DNA of 64,000 nt from an uncultured Roseobacter sp. (GCA_947501635.1 CANMWT010000004.1:248001-312000); one strand, 5' to 3'; shown: positions 9,515-19,059, counted from the first letter of the stretch. Notes: generated from the sequence alone by a model not told the origin. Numbers and translations: made by a program.

Positions 9515-9540
9515 GAAGCTCCGACAACTGCAGGAGCTTT
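9515..9540 (+). promoter_or_regulatory. Hairpin masking the uxaC ribosome binding site
   Basis: GAAGCTCC (9515-9522) can pair with GGAGCTTT (9533-9540), forming seven Watson-Crick pairs plus one G-U. The right arm contains the only good Shine-Dalgarno sequence (AGGAG) for the uxaC ATG at 9542. It could limit uxaC translation, especially on transcripts reading through from hypE. There is no U-run, so it is not a terminator. Confidence 0.45.
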
Positions 9541-9541
9541 G

Positions 9542-10948
9542 ATGAGCCTCACCGATCCGAACAGACTGTTCCCCGTCGAGACCTATACGCGCGATATCGC
9601 GCGCGCGCTGTATCACACCGTTGCAGATCTGCCGATTATCAGCCCGCACGGGCACTGTGATCCGCGATGGTTTGCCCAGGACACGCGATTTGCGGATCCG
9701 GCGGCTCTGTTCGTGGTGCCGGACCATTATGTTTTCCGCATGCTCATCAGTCAGGGTGTCGCACCGGCCGACCTGGGCATACCGCAGCTTGATGGCAGCC
9801 CGTCCGAGGCCGACCCCCGCGCGATCTGGCAACGCTTTGCCGACAACTTCCACCTGTTTCGCGCCACGCCGTCGGCGCTGTGGCTAAATCACGCGTTCGA
9901 GCATGTGTTCGGGCTGACGACGCCGCTGTCAGGGCAGAACGCGCAGGACGTCTACGATCACATTGAACACCAACTGGGCAAACCGGCGTTCCGGCCGCGC
10001 GCATTGTTCGAGCGCTTCAACATTGAAGTACTGGCGACCACCGATGGCGCGCTGGACGATTTGACCTGGCACAAAATGATCGCGCAAAGTGGGTGGGGCG
10101 GGCGTGTTGTCACCACCTATCGGCCCGACGCCGTTGTCGATCCAGATTTTGAGGGCTTTGCGAGCAATCTGGCACTGCTGGGGGAGATCACAGGCGAGGA
10201 CACAACGACATGGAGCGGCTATCTGGCCGCGCACCGACAGCGCCGTGCCTTTTTCAAAACACTTGGTGCGACGGCATCCGATCATGGTCACCCTTCCGCA
10301 GCCACTGCAAATTTGGAGAAAGGCGCTGCGGAGAAACTGTACTCAAGGGTTCTGTCAGGGCGCGCCAGCGCGCAAGATGCAGAGCTTTTTCGCGCGCAGA
10401 TGCTCACGGAAATGGCGCGGATGAGCCTTGATGACGGCCTTGTGTTGCAAATCCATGCGGGATCGCGGCGCAATCACAGCGACGGAATGTTTGCCCGTTT
10501 TGGTCGTGACAAGGGTTTTGATATTCCCGGCCCCACCGATTATGTCGGCGCGCTCAAGCCGCTGCTTGACGCGGTGGGAATGGAACCGGGGCTGAGCGTG
10601 ATCGTTTTCACACTTGATGAGACCAGTTACAGCCGTGAGTTGGCCCCGATGGCAGGTGCCTATCCGGCGCTGAAGCTAGGGCCGCCATGGTGGTTTTTTG
10701 ACAGCTACGAGGGGATCAGGCGGTTTCGCGAAACAACGACAGAAACCTGCGGGTTCTATAACACGGTTGGTTTCAACGACGATACCCGCGCTTTTTGCTC
10801 TATTCCCGCGCGCCACGACGTGGCGCGGCGCTGTGACTGTGCCTATCTTGCAGAACTGGTTGCGACGGGGCGTTTACGCGAAAACGAGGCGTTTGAACTG
10901 GCGCATGACCTTTCCTACCGTCTGGCAAAGGAAGGCTACAGGCTATGA
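9542..10948 (+). CDS. uxaC: Glucuronate isomerase (uronate isomerase)
   Basis: A 468-residue protein, the usual UxaC length. It interconverts D-glucuronate and D-fructuronate (and galacturonate and tagaturonate), the first step of hexuronate breakdown in the cytoplasm. The amidohydrolase-type metal site is seen in ISPHGHCDPRWF near the start and in LQIHAGSRRNHS. The ATG at 9542 is chosen because it begins the family N-terminus and follows AGGAG. The gene overlaps the next one by 4 bases. It lies only 61 bases after hypE but is functionally unrelated to it. Confidence 0.93.
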   Translation: MSLTDPNRLFPVETYTRDIARALYHTVADLPIISPHGHCDPRWFAQDTRFADPAALFVVPDHYVFRMLISQGVAPADLGIPQLDGSPSEADPRAIWQRFADNFHLFRATPSALWLNHAFEHVFGLTTPLSGQNAQDVYDHIEHQLGKPAFRPRALFERFNIEVLATTDGALDDLTWHKMIAQSGWGGRVVTTYRPDAVVDPDFEGFASNLALLGEITGEDTTTWSGYLAAHRQRRAFFKTLGATASDHGHPSAATANLEKGAAEKLYSRVLSGRASAQDAELFRAQMLTEMARMSLDDGLVLQIHAGSRRNHSDGMFARFGRDKGFDIPGPTDYVGALKPLLDAVGMEPGLSVIVFTLDETSYSRELAPMAGAYPALKLGPPWWFFDSYEGIRRFRETTTETCGFYNTVGFNDDTRAFCSIPARHDVARRCDCAYLAELVATGRLRENEAFELAHDLSYRLAKEGYRL

Positions 10949-12384
10949 GCACCTTGCCGCGACTGTGCAGAACTTCCGCGCCCGCCGCAGCGGGGATCGT
11001 GCATCTTGGACCGGGGGCTTTTTTCCGAGCCTTCAACGCGGTCTACACGGATGAGGCGCTAAGGACGCGTGGCGGCCCATGGGGTATTGTCGCCGTCAGC
11101 CTGCAAAGCGACCGCGCGGCAAGAACACTTCGGCCACAAGGCTGCGCCTATACGTCTGTCGCACTGGGGACGGACGGGGAAAGCACGCGCGTCATCGAAG
11201 CCATCTCGGACGTGCTTGTAGCACGGGACGAGCCTGACCATGTGCTTGACGTCATGGCCGATCCGCAGATCAAGATCGTATCGCTGACCATTACCGAGAA
11301 GGGGTATTGCCATGACCCCGGCACTGGAGACTTGCGGCTGGAGGCACCGGAGATTCAAACGGATTTGGCCAATCCCATGCGCCCGGCAACCGCACCGGGG
11401 CTGATTGTCGAGGCGCTGGCGCGCAGGCGTCATGCAGGCCACCTTCCGTTTACCGTTCTGAGTTGCGACAACCTGCCGGACAATGGGGCGACTGCACGCC
11501 GGATCATTCTGGCTTTTGCGCGTGCGAGGGATGCTGCACTGGCCGACTGGATCGAGGCCGAATGTCGCTTCCCGTCCACAATGGTTGACAGGATCACGCC
11601 CGCCACCACAGCAGATGACATTGCCCGTGTCGGCGCGTTGACGGGCTACCACGATCCTGCCTGTGTGCTACACGAGCCATTTCGGCAATGGGTGATCGAG
11701 GATGATTTCGTCGCTGGTCGCCCCGCATGGGATGAGGCCGGCGCGCAGTTTGTCACATCTGTTCACGCACATGAAAAGATGAAACTGCGTTGCCTGAATG
11801 GGACCCATTCGATGCTTGCCTACCTGGGCTATCTGGCAGGATACGAAACCATTGCTGAGACAGTCGCCGACCCTGTATTTGCCGCGCTGTGTGACAGGGT
11901 CTGGCAGAAGGAAATCCTGCCCACCGTTCCCCATCCGGAAGGGGAGGATCTCACCGCCTATGTGGCGTCGCTGCTTGCGCGGTACCGCAATCCGGCGATC
12001 CGGCACCGCACATGGCAAATCGCAATGGATGGCTCGCAAAAGCTACCGCAGCGCCTGCTTGGTACGATCAGCGACCGGCTGGATCAGGGCGGCGACGTGG
12101 CGGGGCTGTGTCTGGCGGTGGCGGGCTGGATGCGATACGTAGGCGGCACCGATGAAAAAGGCGCCCCCATCGACGTGCGCGACCCGCTGGCTGACGCGCT
12201 GAAAACGGCGGCGCGTAGTGGCGTGAGCGCGGCAGAGACAGTCGACCGGTTGCTTGCGATCCGCGCGGTCTTTCCCCCGGATTTGGCAAAAGAGCCCCGT
12301 TTTTCGGATGCGGTGAAAGCGGCTTACCTGCGGTTGGAAAACTGCGGCGCGCGCAACACGGTAGCGGAATTGGTCGCAGCATAG
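10945..12384 (+). CDS. uxuB: Mannitol dehydrogenase-family oxidoreductase, probable fructuronate reductase
   Basis: A 479-residue member of the long-chain mannitol dehydrogenase/fructuronate reductase family. Characteristic parts are HLGPGAFFRAF (N-terminal NAD site), SCDNLPDNG, and the active-site region HEKMKLRCLNGTHSMLAYLG with the conserved Lys and Asn. The direct 4-base overlap with uxaC makes D-fructuronate to D-mannonate reduction the best guess. Mannitol or tagaturonate remain possible from sequence alone. The following enzyme, mannonate dehydratase, is not in the window. It converges with proV, with only 6 bases between the stops. Confidence 0.8.
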   Translation: MSTLPRLCRTSAPAAAGIVHLGPGAFFRAFNAVYTDEALRTRGGPWGIVAVSLQSDRAARTLRPQGCAYTSVALGTDGESTRVIEAISDVLVARDEPDHVLDVMADPQIKIVSLTITEKGYCHDPGTGDLRLEAPEIQTDLANPMRPATAPGLIVEALARRRHAGHLPFTVLSCDNLPDNGATARRIILAFARARDAALADWIEAECRFPSTMVDRITPATTADDIARVGALTGYHDPACVLHEPFRQWVIEDDFVAGRPAWDEAGAQFVTSVHAHEKMKLRCLNGTHSMLAYLGYLAGYETIAETVADPVFAALCDRVWQKEILPTVPHPEGEDLTAYVASLLARYRNPAIRHRTWQIAMDGSQKLPQRLLGTISDRLDQGGDVAGLCLAVAGWMRYVGGTDEKGAPIDVRDPLADALKTAARSGVSAAETVDRLLAIRAVFPPDLAKEPRFSDAVKAAYLRLENCGARNTVAELVAA

Positions 12385-12390
12385 CCTGCG

Positions 12391-13419
12391 CTACGCGGAC
12401 CCTGAAACCCTTGGAACCAGCGCTTTGACAAGGTCTTTCATGTCCAGAATACCGACCGGTTCTCCGTCGGCCAGCACACGGTAGGTTCGCGTGGTATCCC
12501 CTTCGGACAGCGCAATAAGCTGTTCCAGCGTATCATTGGCATTCACGTCGCCCGCGCTTTGAATATCCGCCAATGGGCGCATGACAGAGCGGACACGCAG
12601 AACGCGCGCGCGGTTGATGTCACTGACAAAATCTTCGATGTATGGGTCGGCAGGATGCAGCAGAATACCCTGAGGCTCGCCTTGCTGCACCACGGCCCCG
12701 TCCTTCAGAATGACAAGATGATCCGCAAGTTTCAGCGCCTCGTCCAGATCGTGGGTGATGAAAATGATCGTCTTTTTCAATTCGACCTGCAGCTCCAGCA
12801 ACAAATCCTGCATGTCGGTGCGGATCAGCGGGTCAAGCGCTGAAAAGGCTTCGTCCATTAGCATGATATCGGTGCCGGCCGTCAGCGCCCGTGCGATGCC
12901 CACGCGTTGCTGCATGCCACCGGACAACTGCGCGGGATAGCGGTCTTCGTAGCCGCCCAGCCCGACACGGTCGAGCCACTTGCGCGCATCCCGCTCTTGA
13001 GTGGTCCGATCCGCTCCTTGAACTGCAAGCGCTGTGGCGGCGTTTTGCAGAACAGTCCGGTGGGGCAGCAGCGCGAATTTCTGAAACACCATTGTCATTT
13101 TGCGCTGCCGCAACTGTCGCAGCTGGGCGTCACTCAGGCCCATTACGTCTTTACCATCGACAAGGATTTCACCCGCCGTTGGGTCGATCAGCCTATTGAG
13201 ATGCCGGATCAATGTACTTTTACCAGAGCCGGACAGCCCCATAACGACCGTGATTTCAGCCGCTTGCATGTCGACGTTTATGTCCTGAAGGCCCAGTACA
13301 TGCCCATAGTCGGCAAGCAGGGCGTCTTTGCCGACGCCAGCTTTGACATGCGCCATCATTTCTTTGTCGCGCGGGCCGAAGACCTTGTAAACGCCACGCA
13401 GCTGAACTTTGGGTGTCAT
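12391..13419 (-). CDS. proV: Glycine betaine/proline ABC importer ATP-binding protein
   Basis: A 342-residue ABC ATPase with Walker A GLSGSGKST, signature LSGGMQQRVGIARAL and Walker B IMLMDEAFSALDP. After the nucleotide-binding domain a CBS-type regulatory region begins near residue 275, as in ProV/OpuAA, where it senses ionic strength. It is the last gene of the minus-strand operon proX-proW-proV. The spacing to proW is 10 bases. The substrate is expected to be glycine betaine, choline or proline betaine. Confidence 0.92.
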   Translation of the reverse strand: MTPKVQLRGVYKVFGPRDKEMMAHVKAGVGKDALLADYGHVLGLQDINVDMQAAEITVVMGLSGSGKSTLIRHLNRLIDPTAGEILVDGKDVMGLSDAQLRQLRQRKMTMVFQKFALLPHRTVLQNAATALAVQGADRTTQERDARKWLDRVGLGGYEDRYPAQLSGGMQQRVGIARALTAGTDIMLMDEAFSALDPLIRTDMQDLLLELQVELKKTIIFITHDLDEALKLADHLVILKDGAVVQQGEPQGILLHPADPYIEDFVSDINRARVLRVRSVMRPLADIQSAGDVNANDTLEQLIALSEGDTTRTYRVLADGEPVGILDMKDLVKALVPRVSGSA

Positions 13420-13429
13420 CTGCCTTGCC

Positions 13430-14464
13430 TCAATGTGCTTTTTTGTTTTTGTCGATACGGCTCAGGGCAGCTTTGGATGCGCGGTCGAGGATCACGGCCA
13501 GCAGGACGATCCCGAAACCTGCGACAATGCCTACGCCAAGTTCCAGATTGCGGATGCCGCGCAGCACAAGCACGCCCAGTCCGGGGGCAGAGACGAGGGA
13601 CGCGATCACCACCATGGCAAGGCTCATCATGATCGTCTGGTTCACGCCGGCCATGATGTTGGGCAACGCCAACGGCAGCTGGACCCCCCACAACTTCTGT
13701 CGCTTTGTCATGCCAAAGGCGTCTGCAGCCTCGATCACATCAGGGTCAACCAGCCGGATACCCAGATCGGTCAGACGGATCACCGGAACGATGGCGTAAA
13801 GGATGATGGCGATCCCGTAAAGCTTTGATTCCGTGACTGAAAACAGGAATATCAAAGGGATGAGGTAAACGAAGGTCGGGAGCGTCTGCAACAGATCCAG
13901 TACCGGTACGATCATCCGCTGCAATGCGTTGGAGCGAGACATGGCAATGCCGATGGGCACGCCAAGCGCCACAGACAAGCCCGTACAGACAAAGATGATC
14001 GACAGCGTTTCGAGGGCCACATCAAGGTGGTCAATGAAGCCCAGAAAAATAAAGGAGAAAGCGACAAAAAGAGTCACACCGACGGAACGTGCAACAAACC
14101 ATGTCAGTGCGATCAATGCGGGCAGAATGATAAACCAGGGCGTCGTCACGAAAAGCCACAGCGCGCCGTCCAGCATCCATGACAGCGGCTGGGTAATCGG
14201 ATCAAGAACCAGCTTCAGGCTTTCGCGCGCGGCCAGAAAAGCATTCTCGACACCGGCCGTCATATCGCGGGTCTGGGGAATTTGCGCGCAGGACTCGTGC
14301 AACACGTCCAGCGAGGGGAACGGCAGGGCCTGCGACACGTCACTTTCTTCGCTGCTGTTCAGCTGACCCAATAGAGCGGCCATCGACGTCGGCGCCGTCT
14401 CTGCATTCTGGTCGCACCAGCCGCGCAGGCCAAGTGTGTCAAACAGGCTGTCGTAATATGCCAT
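13430..14464 (-). CDS. proW: Glycine betaine/proline ABC importer permease
   Basis: A 344-residue inner-membrane protein. After a polar N-terminal region of about 95 residues there are several hydrophobic helices and the permease signature around PLALPNIMAGVNQTIMMSLAMVVIA, which contacts the ATPase. The long cytoplasmic N-terminus is a ProW feature. It lies between proX and proV and is separated from proX by a 69-base spacer with strong inverted repeats. Confidence 0.92.
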   Translation of the reverse strand: MAYYDSLFDTLGLRGWCDQNAETAPTSMAALLGQLNSSEESDVSQALPFPSLDVLHESCAQIPQTRDMTAGVENAFLAARESLKLVLDPITQPLSWMLDGALWLFVTTPWFIILPALIALTWFVARSVGVTLFVAFSFIFLGFIDHLDVALETLSIIFVCTGLSVALGVPIGIAMSRSNALQRMIVPVLDLLQTLPTFVYLIPLIFLFSVTESKLYGIAIILYAIVPVIRLTDLGIRLVDPDVIEAADAFGMTKRQKLWGVQLPLALPNIMAGVNQTIMMSLAMVVIASLVSAPGLGVLVLRGIRNLELGVGIVAGFGIVLLAVILDRASKAALSRIDKNKKAH

Positions 14465-14515
14465 GCGCGTGCCTCTTTCGTGTCAGGCACGCGCCGCCCG
14501 GAAAAGGCGGCGCGT
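14465..14515 (-). promoter_or_regulatory. Two overlapping intercistronic hairpins between proX and proW
   Basis: Two 10-bp perfect stems share bases and exclude each other: 14489-14498 with 14506-14515, and 14465-14474 with 14485-14494. The second abuts the proW start codon. Neither has a U-run. They could protect the proX 3' end or throttle proW translation, giving more binding protein than permease. Confidence 0.5.
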
Positions 14516-14533
14516 CAGTAAGGTATACAAGCC

Positions 14534-15502
14534 CTATTGCAGCAGCGCGCTGAGTTTAGACCTCGCGTCGTCATTCAACCAGCCCGACCATGTGTCCTTG
14601 TAGTTTGTCAGGAAGTATACCGCAGCCTCTTCATAAGAAGCGTTGTTTGTTTCCTGCCATGCCAGTACTTCACCCATCTGGGCATTTGTGAACGACAATT
14701 TGGCCAGCATTTCGGCAACTTCCGGCTCACGCTCTGAGAATGTCGTTGTTACGGCGGTTACAACATTTGACGTGGGATAGGCGGAAAGCCCAGGAGTGGC
14801 GCAGTCTTCAAGACCGTTGCAAGTATGTGTCGCTTCATCATAGGCGGGCATTTCCACCTGAACCATCGGGTATTTGCCCAAGACAGATGTTGGTGCCCAG
14901 TAGTAACCGAACCATGGCTCTTTTGCTTCGTAAGCGGCTGCTATGGCAGTGGCAAGAGTTTCGCCCGAGCCGTGCTGGAAGCGCTCAACACCCGCGTCCG
15001 CTAGCCCCGCGGCCTTGAAGTTGTTGTTGTTGGTGATGTCACAGCCCCAGCCCGACGGGCAATCGTGAAAGAGGCCGCCCACCAGTTCAGGGTTCGCCTT
15101 GATCCCCTCCAGCGTTGTCAGCTCGGGGTGTGCTTCGGCAAGATATTGTGGGATCCACCAAGCTTCGACCCCGCCATCCGAAAGGACTTTGGACAACTCA
15201 ACAAGTTTTCCTTCCGCGACCAGATCTTCGTAGACTTCCGTGTAGCTTGTCCAAAGCTCTGTCAGGATGTCAGGCTGGCCTGTCTCTGCGACAGAAGTCA
15301 TGGCAGGCACCGTTGTGGTCGGCACAACCGATACTTCGCAGCCATATCCTTGAGTCATCAGGAAGTTGGCGATCGATGTCACGACTGCCGCTGATGCCCA
15401 GTCCATCTCTGTAATCGAGACCTCGCCACAGTCCGCGTATGCCGCGCTAGCGGTCATTCCGGCAGAGAGGCACAGGCCTGCGGTCAGATATTTGAATTTC
15501 AT
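14534..15502 (-). CDS. proX: Glycine betaine ABC importer substrate-binding protein
   Basis: A 322-residue periplasmic binding protein. The start at 15502 gives a clear signal peptide (MKFKYLTAGLCLSAGMTASA, cleavage near AYA-DC). Longer upstream frames are rejected because they lack family similarity. The mature part has OpuAC/ProX features such as ITEMDWASAAVVTSIANFLM and the aromatic stretch KEPWFGYYWAPTSVLG, likely part of the betaine aromatic cage. Being the first gene fits the need for excess binding protein. Confidence 0.9.
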   Translation of the reverse strand: MKFKYLTAGLCLSAGMTASAAYADCGEVSITEMDWASAAVVTSIANFLMTQGYGCEVSVVPTTTVPAMTSVAETGQPDILTELWTSYTEVYEDLVAEGKLVELSKVLSDGGVEAWWIPQYLAEAHPELTTLEGIKANPELVGGLFHDCPSGWGCDITNNNNFKAAGLADAGVERFQHGSGETLATAIAAAYEAKEPWFGYYWAPTSVLGKYPMVQVEMPAYDEATHTCNGLEDCATPGLSAYPTSNVVTAVTTTFSEREPEVAEMLAKLSFTNAQMGEVLAWQETNNASYEEAAVYFLTNYKDTWSGWLNDDARSKLSALLQ

Positions 15503-15829
15503 GAGAATCTCCCGTTGTTTGTGGCGCGCAATACTGCGCGGCGGCTTTTTGCCTTTTGTTTTCCTTTTCGCGGGTCCTCGTGCGAAAATGAAAACACTGC
15601 AGAAATGAGTATTTAGCTGCGCGCCTGTGGTCAAGCTTTGAAGCGGCGTCCACCCGAGCCGGGCACCTGCGGTGCTCAAATCGCAAACTGGCCCTGGCGG
15701 TCGGCAAAGCAACGCATGAAGCCACGTGTCAGCTGGTGACGTTGCGGCCTGCTGATACCAATGGACATTCATTTCGAATCCCATCACCGTCAGATCATTG
15801 CTCAGTTTAAGGCGGGATAGTAAAAGTCT
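15503..15829. other. Divergent intergenic region between proX and the E1 gene
   Basis: A 327-base spacer that must hold the promoters of proX (minus) and the E1 dehydrogenase gene (plus). GGGAGATTCTC on the minus strand serves as the proX ribosome binding site. The part near proX is T-rich on the plus strand. I saw no convincing protein-coding frame, terminator or known operator. Confidence 0.5.
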
Positions 15830-18019
15830 ATGGATCGCGCAGCGGTGGTGCATGAACAGTTTCTGGCGAGGGTCGCGGCGCGGGATTTTCCCGAAGGTCC
15901 ACCGCCCCGCAAGGACGTGGCACCGGAAACGATGGTCGCACTTTATCACGCGCAGTGCCTGTCGCGTCAGTTGGACCGCACCAGCCGTGCCATGCAAAAA
16001 GCGGGGCAGGGGTACTACACCATCGGATCGAGCGGGCATGAAGGGATGGCAGCCGTCGCCCAAGCGCTGCGTCCGACGGATATGGCTTTTCTGCATTACC
16101 GTGATGCCGCCTTTCAGATCATGCGTGCGGGTCAATTGCCCGGCCAGACGCCTGCGTGGGACATCCTGCTGAGTTTTGCAGCGTCCAGCGAAGACCCTAT
16201 TTCGGGCGGTCGTCACAAGGTTTTGGGATCAAAGGTGCTGAACATTCCGCCTCAGACGTCAACCATCGCAAGCCATCTGCCCAAAGCGGTTGGTGCGGCT
16301 TACTCCATCGGGTTGGCACGGCGGTTACAGCCACCGCGCGCCGAGCTGCCGGCAGACAGTATCGTGATGTGTTCCTTCGGGGATGCTTCGGCCAATCACT
16401 CCACCGCGCAAGGGGCCATAAACGCGGCCTGCTGGAGCAGCTACCAATCGGCTCCCATGCCGATTTTGCTGGTGTGCGAGGACAACGGTATCGGAATTTC
16501 AACGCCCACGCCGCAAGGGTGGATTGCCGCGAATTTTGCGCATCGTCCCGGGTTGGTCTACTTTGCGTGCAATGGGCTTGATATGACAGAGACGCTGGCG
16601 GTCTCGCAAGCGGCGAGTGAGTATGTCCGGCGTCATCGCAAACCCGCTTTTCTACATATTCGCACTGTGCGGCTCTACGGGCATGCAGGATCGGATGTTG
16701 AGGCGACGTACCGTGCGCCTCAGGCGATCGCCATGGATGAAGCGAACGATCCGCTGTTGCATTCGGTGCGCCTGATGACGGAGCGTGGTGCCTGCACGCC
16801 TGAAGAGGCGCTCCAGATTTATCACGACTGTGGCGCGCAATGCGACAGGATCGCGATTGAAGCGGTAACACGCCCGCGCTTGCGCACCGCAAAAGAAGTC
16901 GCGGCGAGCTTGATCCCCCCCGCGCGAAACACCCCGCTGACCAACGGTCCAAGCGATGACGCACGCGCAGGTGCATTTGGGTCTGACGCACGGGCGATGC
17001 AAGAACCGCAACCGATGAGCAGGTTGATAAGCTGGGCGCTCACCGACCTGATGCTGGCGTACCCCGAGATCATTGTCGCCGGCGAAGACGTCGGCCGCAA
17101 AGGCGGGGTTTATGGCGCGACACAAAAGCTGCAAGCGCGTTTCGGGCCTGATCGTGTTATTGACACGCTACTGGATGAACAGTCGATCATGGGGTTGGCC
17201 ATAGGTCTGGCACACAACGGATTTCTACCTGTGCCTGAGATCCAGTTTCTGGCTTATCTGCACAACGCTGAAGACCAGTTGCGGGGCGAGGCCGCGACGC
17301 TGAGCTTCTTTTCGAACGGCCAGTACACAAATCCGATGGTTCTGCGCATTGCTGGTCTGGGATATCAAAAGGGGTTCGGCGGGCATTTTCACAACGACAA
17401 CAGCCTTTCGGTTTTGCGTGATATTCCCGGCGTGATCATTGCCTGCCCGTCAAATGGTGCGGATGCGGCGATGATGCTGCGCGAAGCAGTCAGGCTGGCG
17501 CGGGATGCGCAAAGGGTGGTTGTATTCGTCGAACCCATTGCCCTTTATCCGATGCGCGACCTTGAAAAAGAAGGCGACAAAGGCTGGATGCATCTCTACC
17601 CGTCTGCCGACAGGCGCATCGCTCTGGGCGAGGTCGGGATCCATGGGACGGGCAAGGACCTTGCCATCGTGTCATATGGCAATGGCTACTATCTGTCCCG
17701 TCAGGCTGCGGCGGAACTTGAGGCTGAGGGCGTGGCGCTGCGTGTCATCGACATGCGCTGGCTTGCGCCGCAACCGGATGATGCTTTGCTGGAGGCGACT
17801 GATGGTTGCGGCGCTGTGCTGATCGTCGATGAATGCCGCCGCACCGGCAGCCAGTCCGAAGCTTTGATGACGCTCTTTGCCGAAGCGGGCCGCAGCCATC
17901 TTTCGCGTGTGACCGCCGAGGATTGCTTTATCGCAACCGGCCCGGCTTATGCGGCGACCTTGCCCTCCAAAGATGGGATACTCACGGCGGCGCGCAGGTT
18001 GATGGGCACAAAAACATGA
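15830..18019 (+). CDS. Fused alpha/beta 2-oxoacid dehydrogenase E1 component (TPP-dependent)
   Basis: A 729-residue fusion. Residues 1 to about 360 are an E1-alpha domain with the thiamine diphosphate motif GDAS...N (FGDASANHSTAQGAINAACW, then CEDNG). From about 390 an E1-beta domain follows (GEDVGRKGGVYGAT, EIQFLAYLHNAEDQLRGEAA, and a C-terminal transketolase-like domain with DMRWLAPQPDDAL). Such proteins decarboxylate branched-chain or other 2-oxoacids and pass the acyl group to a lipoyl E2. No E2 or E3 gene is nearby, so the substrate and the acceptor are unknown. The 3' end overlaps the FabD-like gene by 4 bases. Confidence 0.8.
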   Translation: MDRAAVVHEQFLARVAARDFPEGPPPRKDVAPETMVALYHAQCLSRQLDRTSRAMQKAGQGYYTIGSSGHEGMAAVAQALRPTDMAFLHYRDAAFQIMRAGQLPGQTPAWDILLSFAASSEDPISGGRHKVLGSKVLNIPPQTSTIASHLPKAVGAAYSIGLARRLQPPRAELPADSIVMCSFGDASANHSTAQGAINAACWSSYQSAPMPILLVCEDNGIGISTPTPQGWIAANFAHRPGLVYFACNGLDMTETLAVSQAASEYVRRHRKPAFLHIRTVRLYGHAGSDVEATYRAPQAIAMDEANDPLLHSVRLMTERGACTPEEALQIYHDCGAQCDRIAIEAVTRPRLRTAKEVAASLIPPARNTPLTNGPSDDARAGAFGSDARAMQEPQPMSRLISWALTDLMLAYPEIIVAGEDVGRKGGVYGATQKLQARFGPDRVIDTLLDEQSIMGLAIGLAHNGFLPVPEIQFLAYLHNAEDQLRGEAATLSFFSNGQYTNPMVLRIAGLGYQKGFGGHFHNDNSLSVLRDIPGVIIACPSNGADAAMMLREAVRLARDAQRVVVFVEPIALYPMRDLEKEGDKGWMHLYPSADRRIALGEVGIHGTGKDLAIVSYGNGYYLSRQAAAELEAEGVALRVIDMRWLAPQPDDALLEATDGCGAVLIVDECRRTGSQSEALMTLFAEAGRSHLSRVTAEDCFIATGPAYAATLPSKDGILTAARRLMGTKT

Positions 18020-19059
18020 CGAAAACAGCGGTGATTGTCTGCCCGGGGCGTGGTACATACAACAAAACTGAGTTGGGATATCTCAACCAAAACCACACAT
18101 ATGGCAATGATTGTCTAAAGATATTTGATAAAATTCGACAAAATGAGGGTCAAACGCCTCTCGCCGCGCTTGATGCCGCCCAAGTCTATGATCGCGATGT
18201 GCATACCCGCGGTGACAATGCGTCGGCGTTGATATTTGCGGCGTCCTTTCTCGATGCGCAGGTGCTTCACAACAGTTTTGACGTGGTGGCTGTGACCGGA
18301 AACTCGATGGGGTGGTATACCGCTCTTGCGGTCAGCGGTGCAGTCGGGCCGGAACAGGGCTTTTCCATTGTTAACACGATGGGCACTTTGATGCACGAGC
18401 ACTCAATCGGAGGACAGACGCTTTACCCCTTCGTGGATGCGGACTGGCGCGAAATCCCGGGGAAGCGGGCCGCCTTGCTTGAAACTGTACAGAACGTTTC
18501 CGCGCGGGAAGGATGTGCACTGTACGTGTCTATACATTTGGGCGGCATGCTTGTGGTTGCCGGCAATGAAGCGGGTCTCGGCGCTTTTGAGGCGGAAGTG
18601 CCTGCGCGTGATGGACGGTTTCCCATGCGTCTGTTCAATCACGCCGCGTTTCATACCCCACTGCAGGAACCTGTCGCCGCGGCAGGGTGCGAGGCCTTAC
18701 CGATAAGCCTGTTTGGCACACCCCAGGTGCCGATGGTTGACGGCTGCGGCAGGGTATGGCTGCCGGGCGCCGTCCGGGCGGATGACCTGCGTGGTTATAC
18801 GCTTGGCCAGCAGGTTGTGGCACCTTACGATTTTACCGCTGCAATCCGCGTGGCCGCGCGGGTTTTCGCGCCGGACATTTTCATTATTCCGGGCCCGGGC
18901 GATACGCTGGGCGGCGCAGTTGCACAGGCTCTGATCGAAGTGGACTGGCGCGGGTTGGGCTCAAAACAGGCGTTTCAGCAACGGCAGCAGACGGACCCTG
19001 TGATCCTGTCAATGGGCCGCAGCGACGATCGCGCCAAAGCGCTCACCGGCATGTTTTAG
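18016..19059 (+). CDS. FabD-like ACP S-malonyltransferase-family protein
   Basis: A 347-residue protein with the acyltransferase nucleophile motif GNSMG (95-99, Ser97) in place of the usual GHSLG, and an N-terminal IVCPGRGTY oxyanion-type loop. It is translationally coupled to the E1 fusion by an ATGA overlap. The family normally moves malonyl groups between CoA and acyl carrier protein. Pairing with an E1 suggests it may instead handle the acyl product of that enzyme, but this is inference. It converges with the LacI-type gene, overlapping by 4 bases at the stops. Confidence 0.7.
   Translation: MTKTAVIVCPGRGTYNKTELGYLNQNHTYGNDCLKIFDKIRQNEGQTPLAALDAAQVYDRDVHTRGDNASALIFAASFLDAQVLHNSFDVVAVTGNSMGWYTALAVSGAVGPEQGFSIVNTMGTLMHEHSIGGQTLYPFVDADWREIPGKRAALLETVQNVSAREGCALYVSIHLGGMLVVAGNEAGLGAFEAEVPARDGRFPMRLFNHAAFHTPLQEPVAAAGCEALPISLFGTPQVPMVDGCGRVWLPGAVRADDLRGYTLGQQVVAPYDFTAAIRVAARVFAPDIFIIPGPGDTLGGAVAQALIEVDWRGLGSKQAFQQRQQTDPVILSMGRSDDRAKALTGMF

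Noticed and set aside
12907-13632. A 241-codon plus-strand frame opposite proV and proW.
   Set aside because: It is antisense to a clear ABC transporter operon and shows composition typical of a shadow frame.
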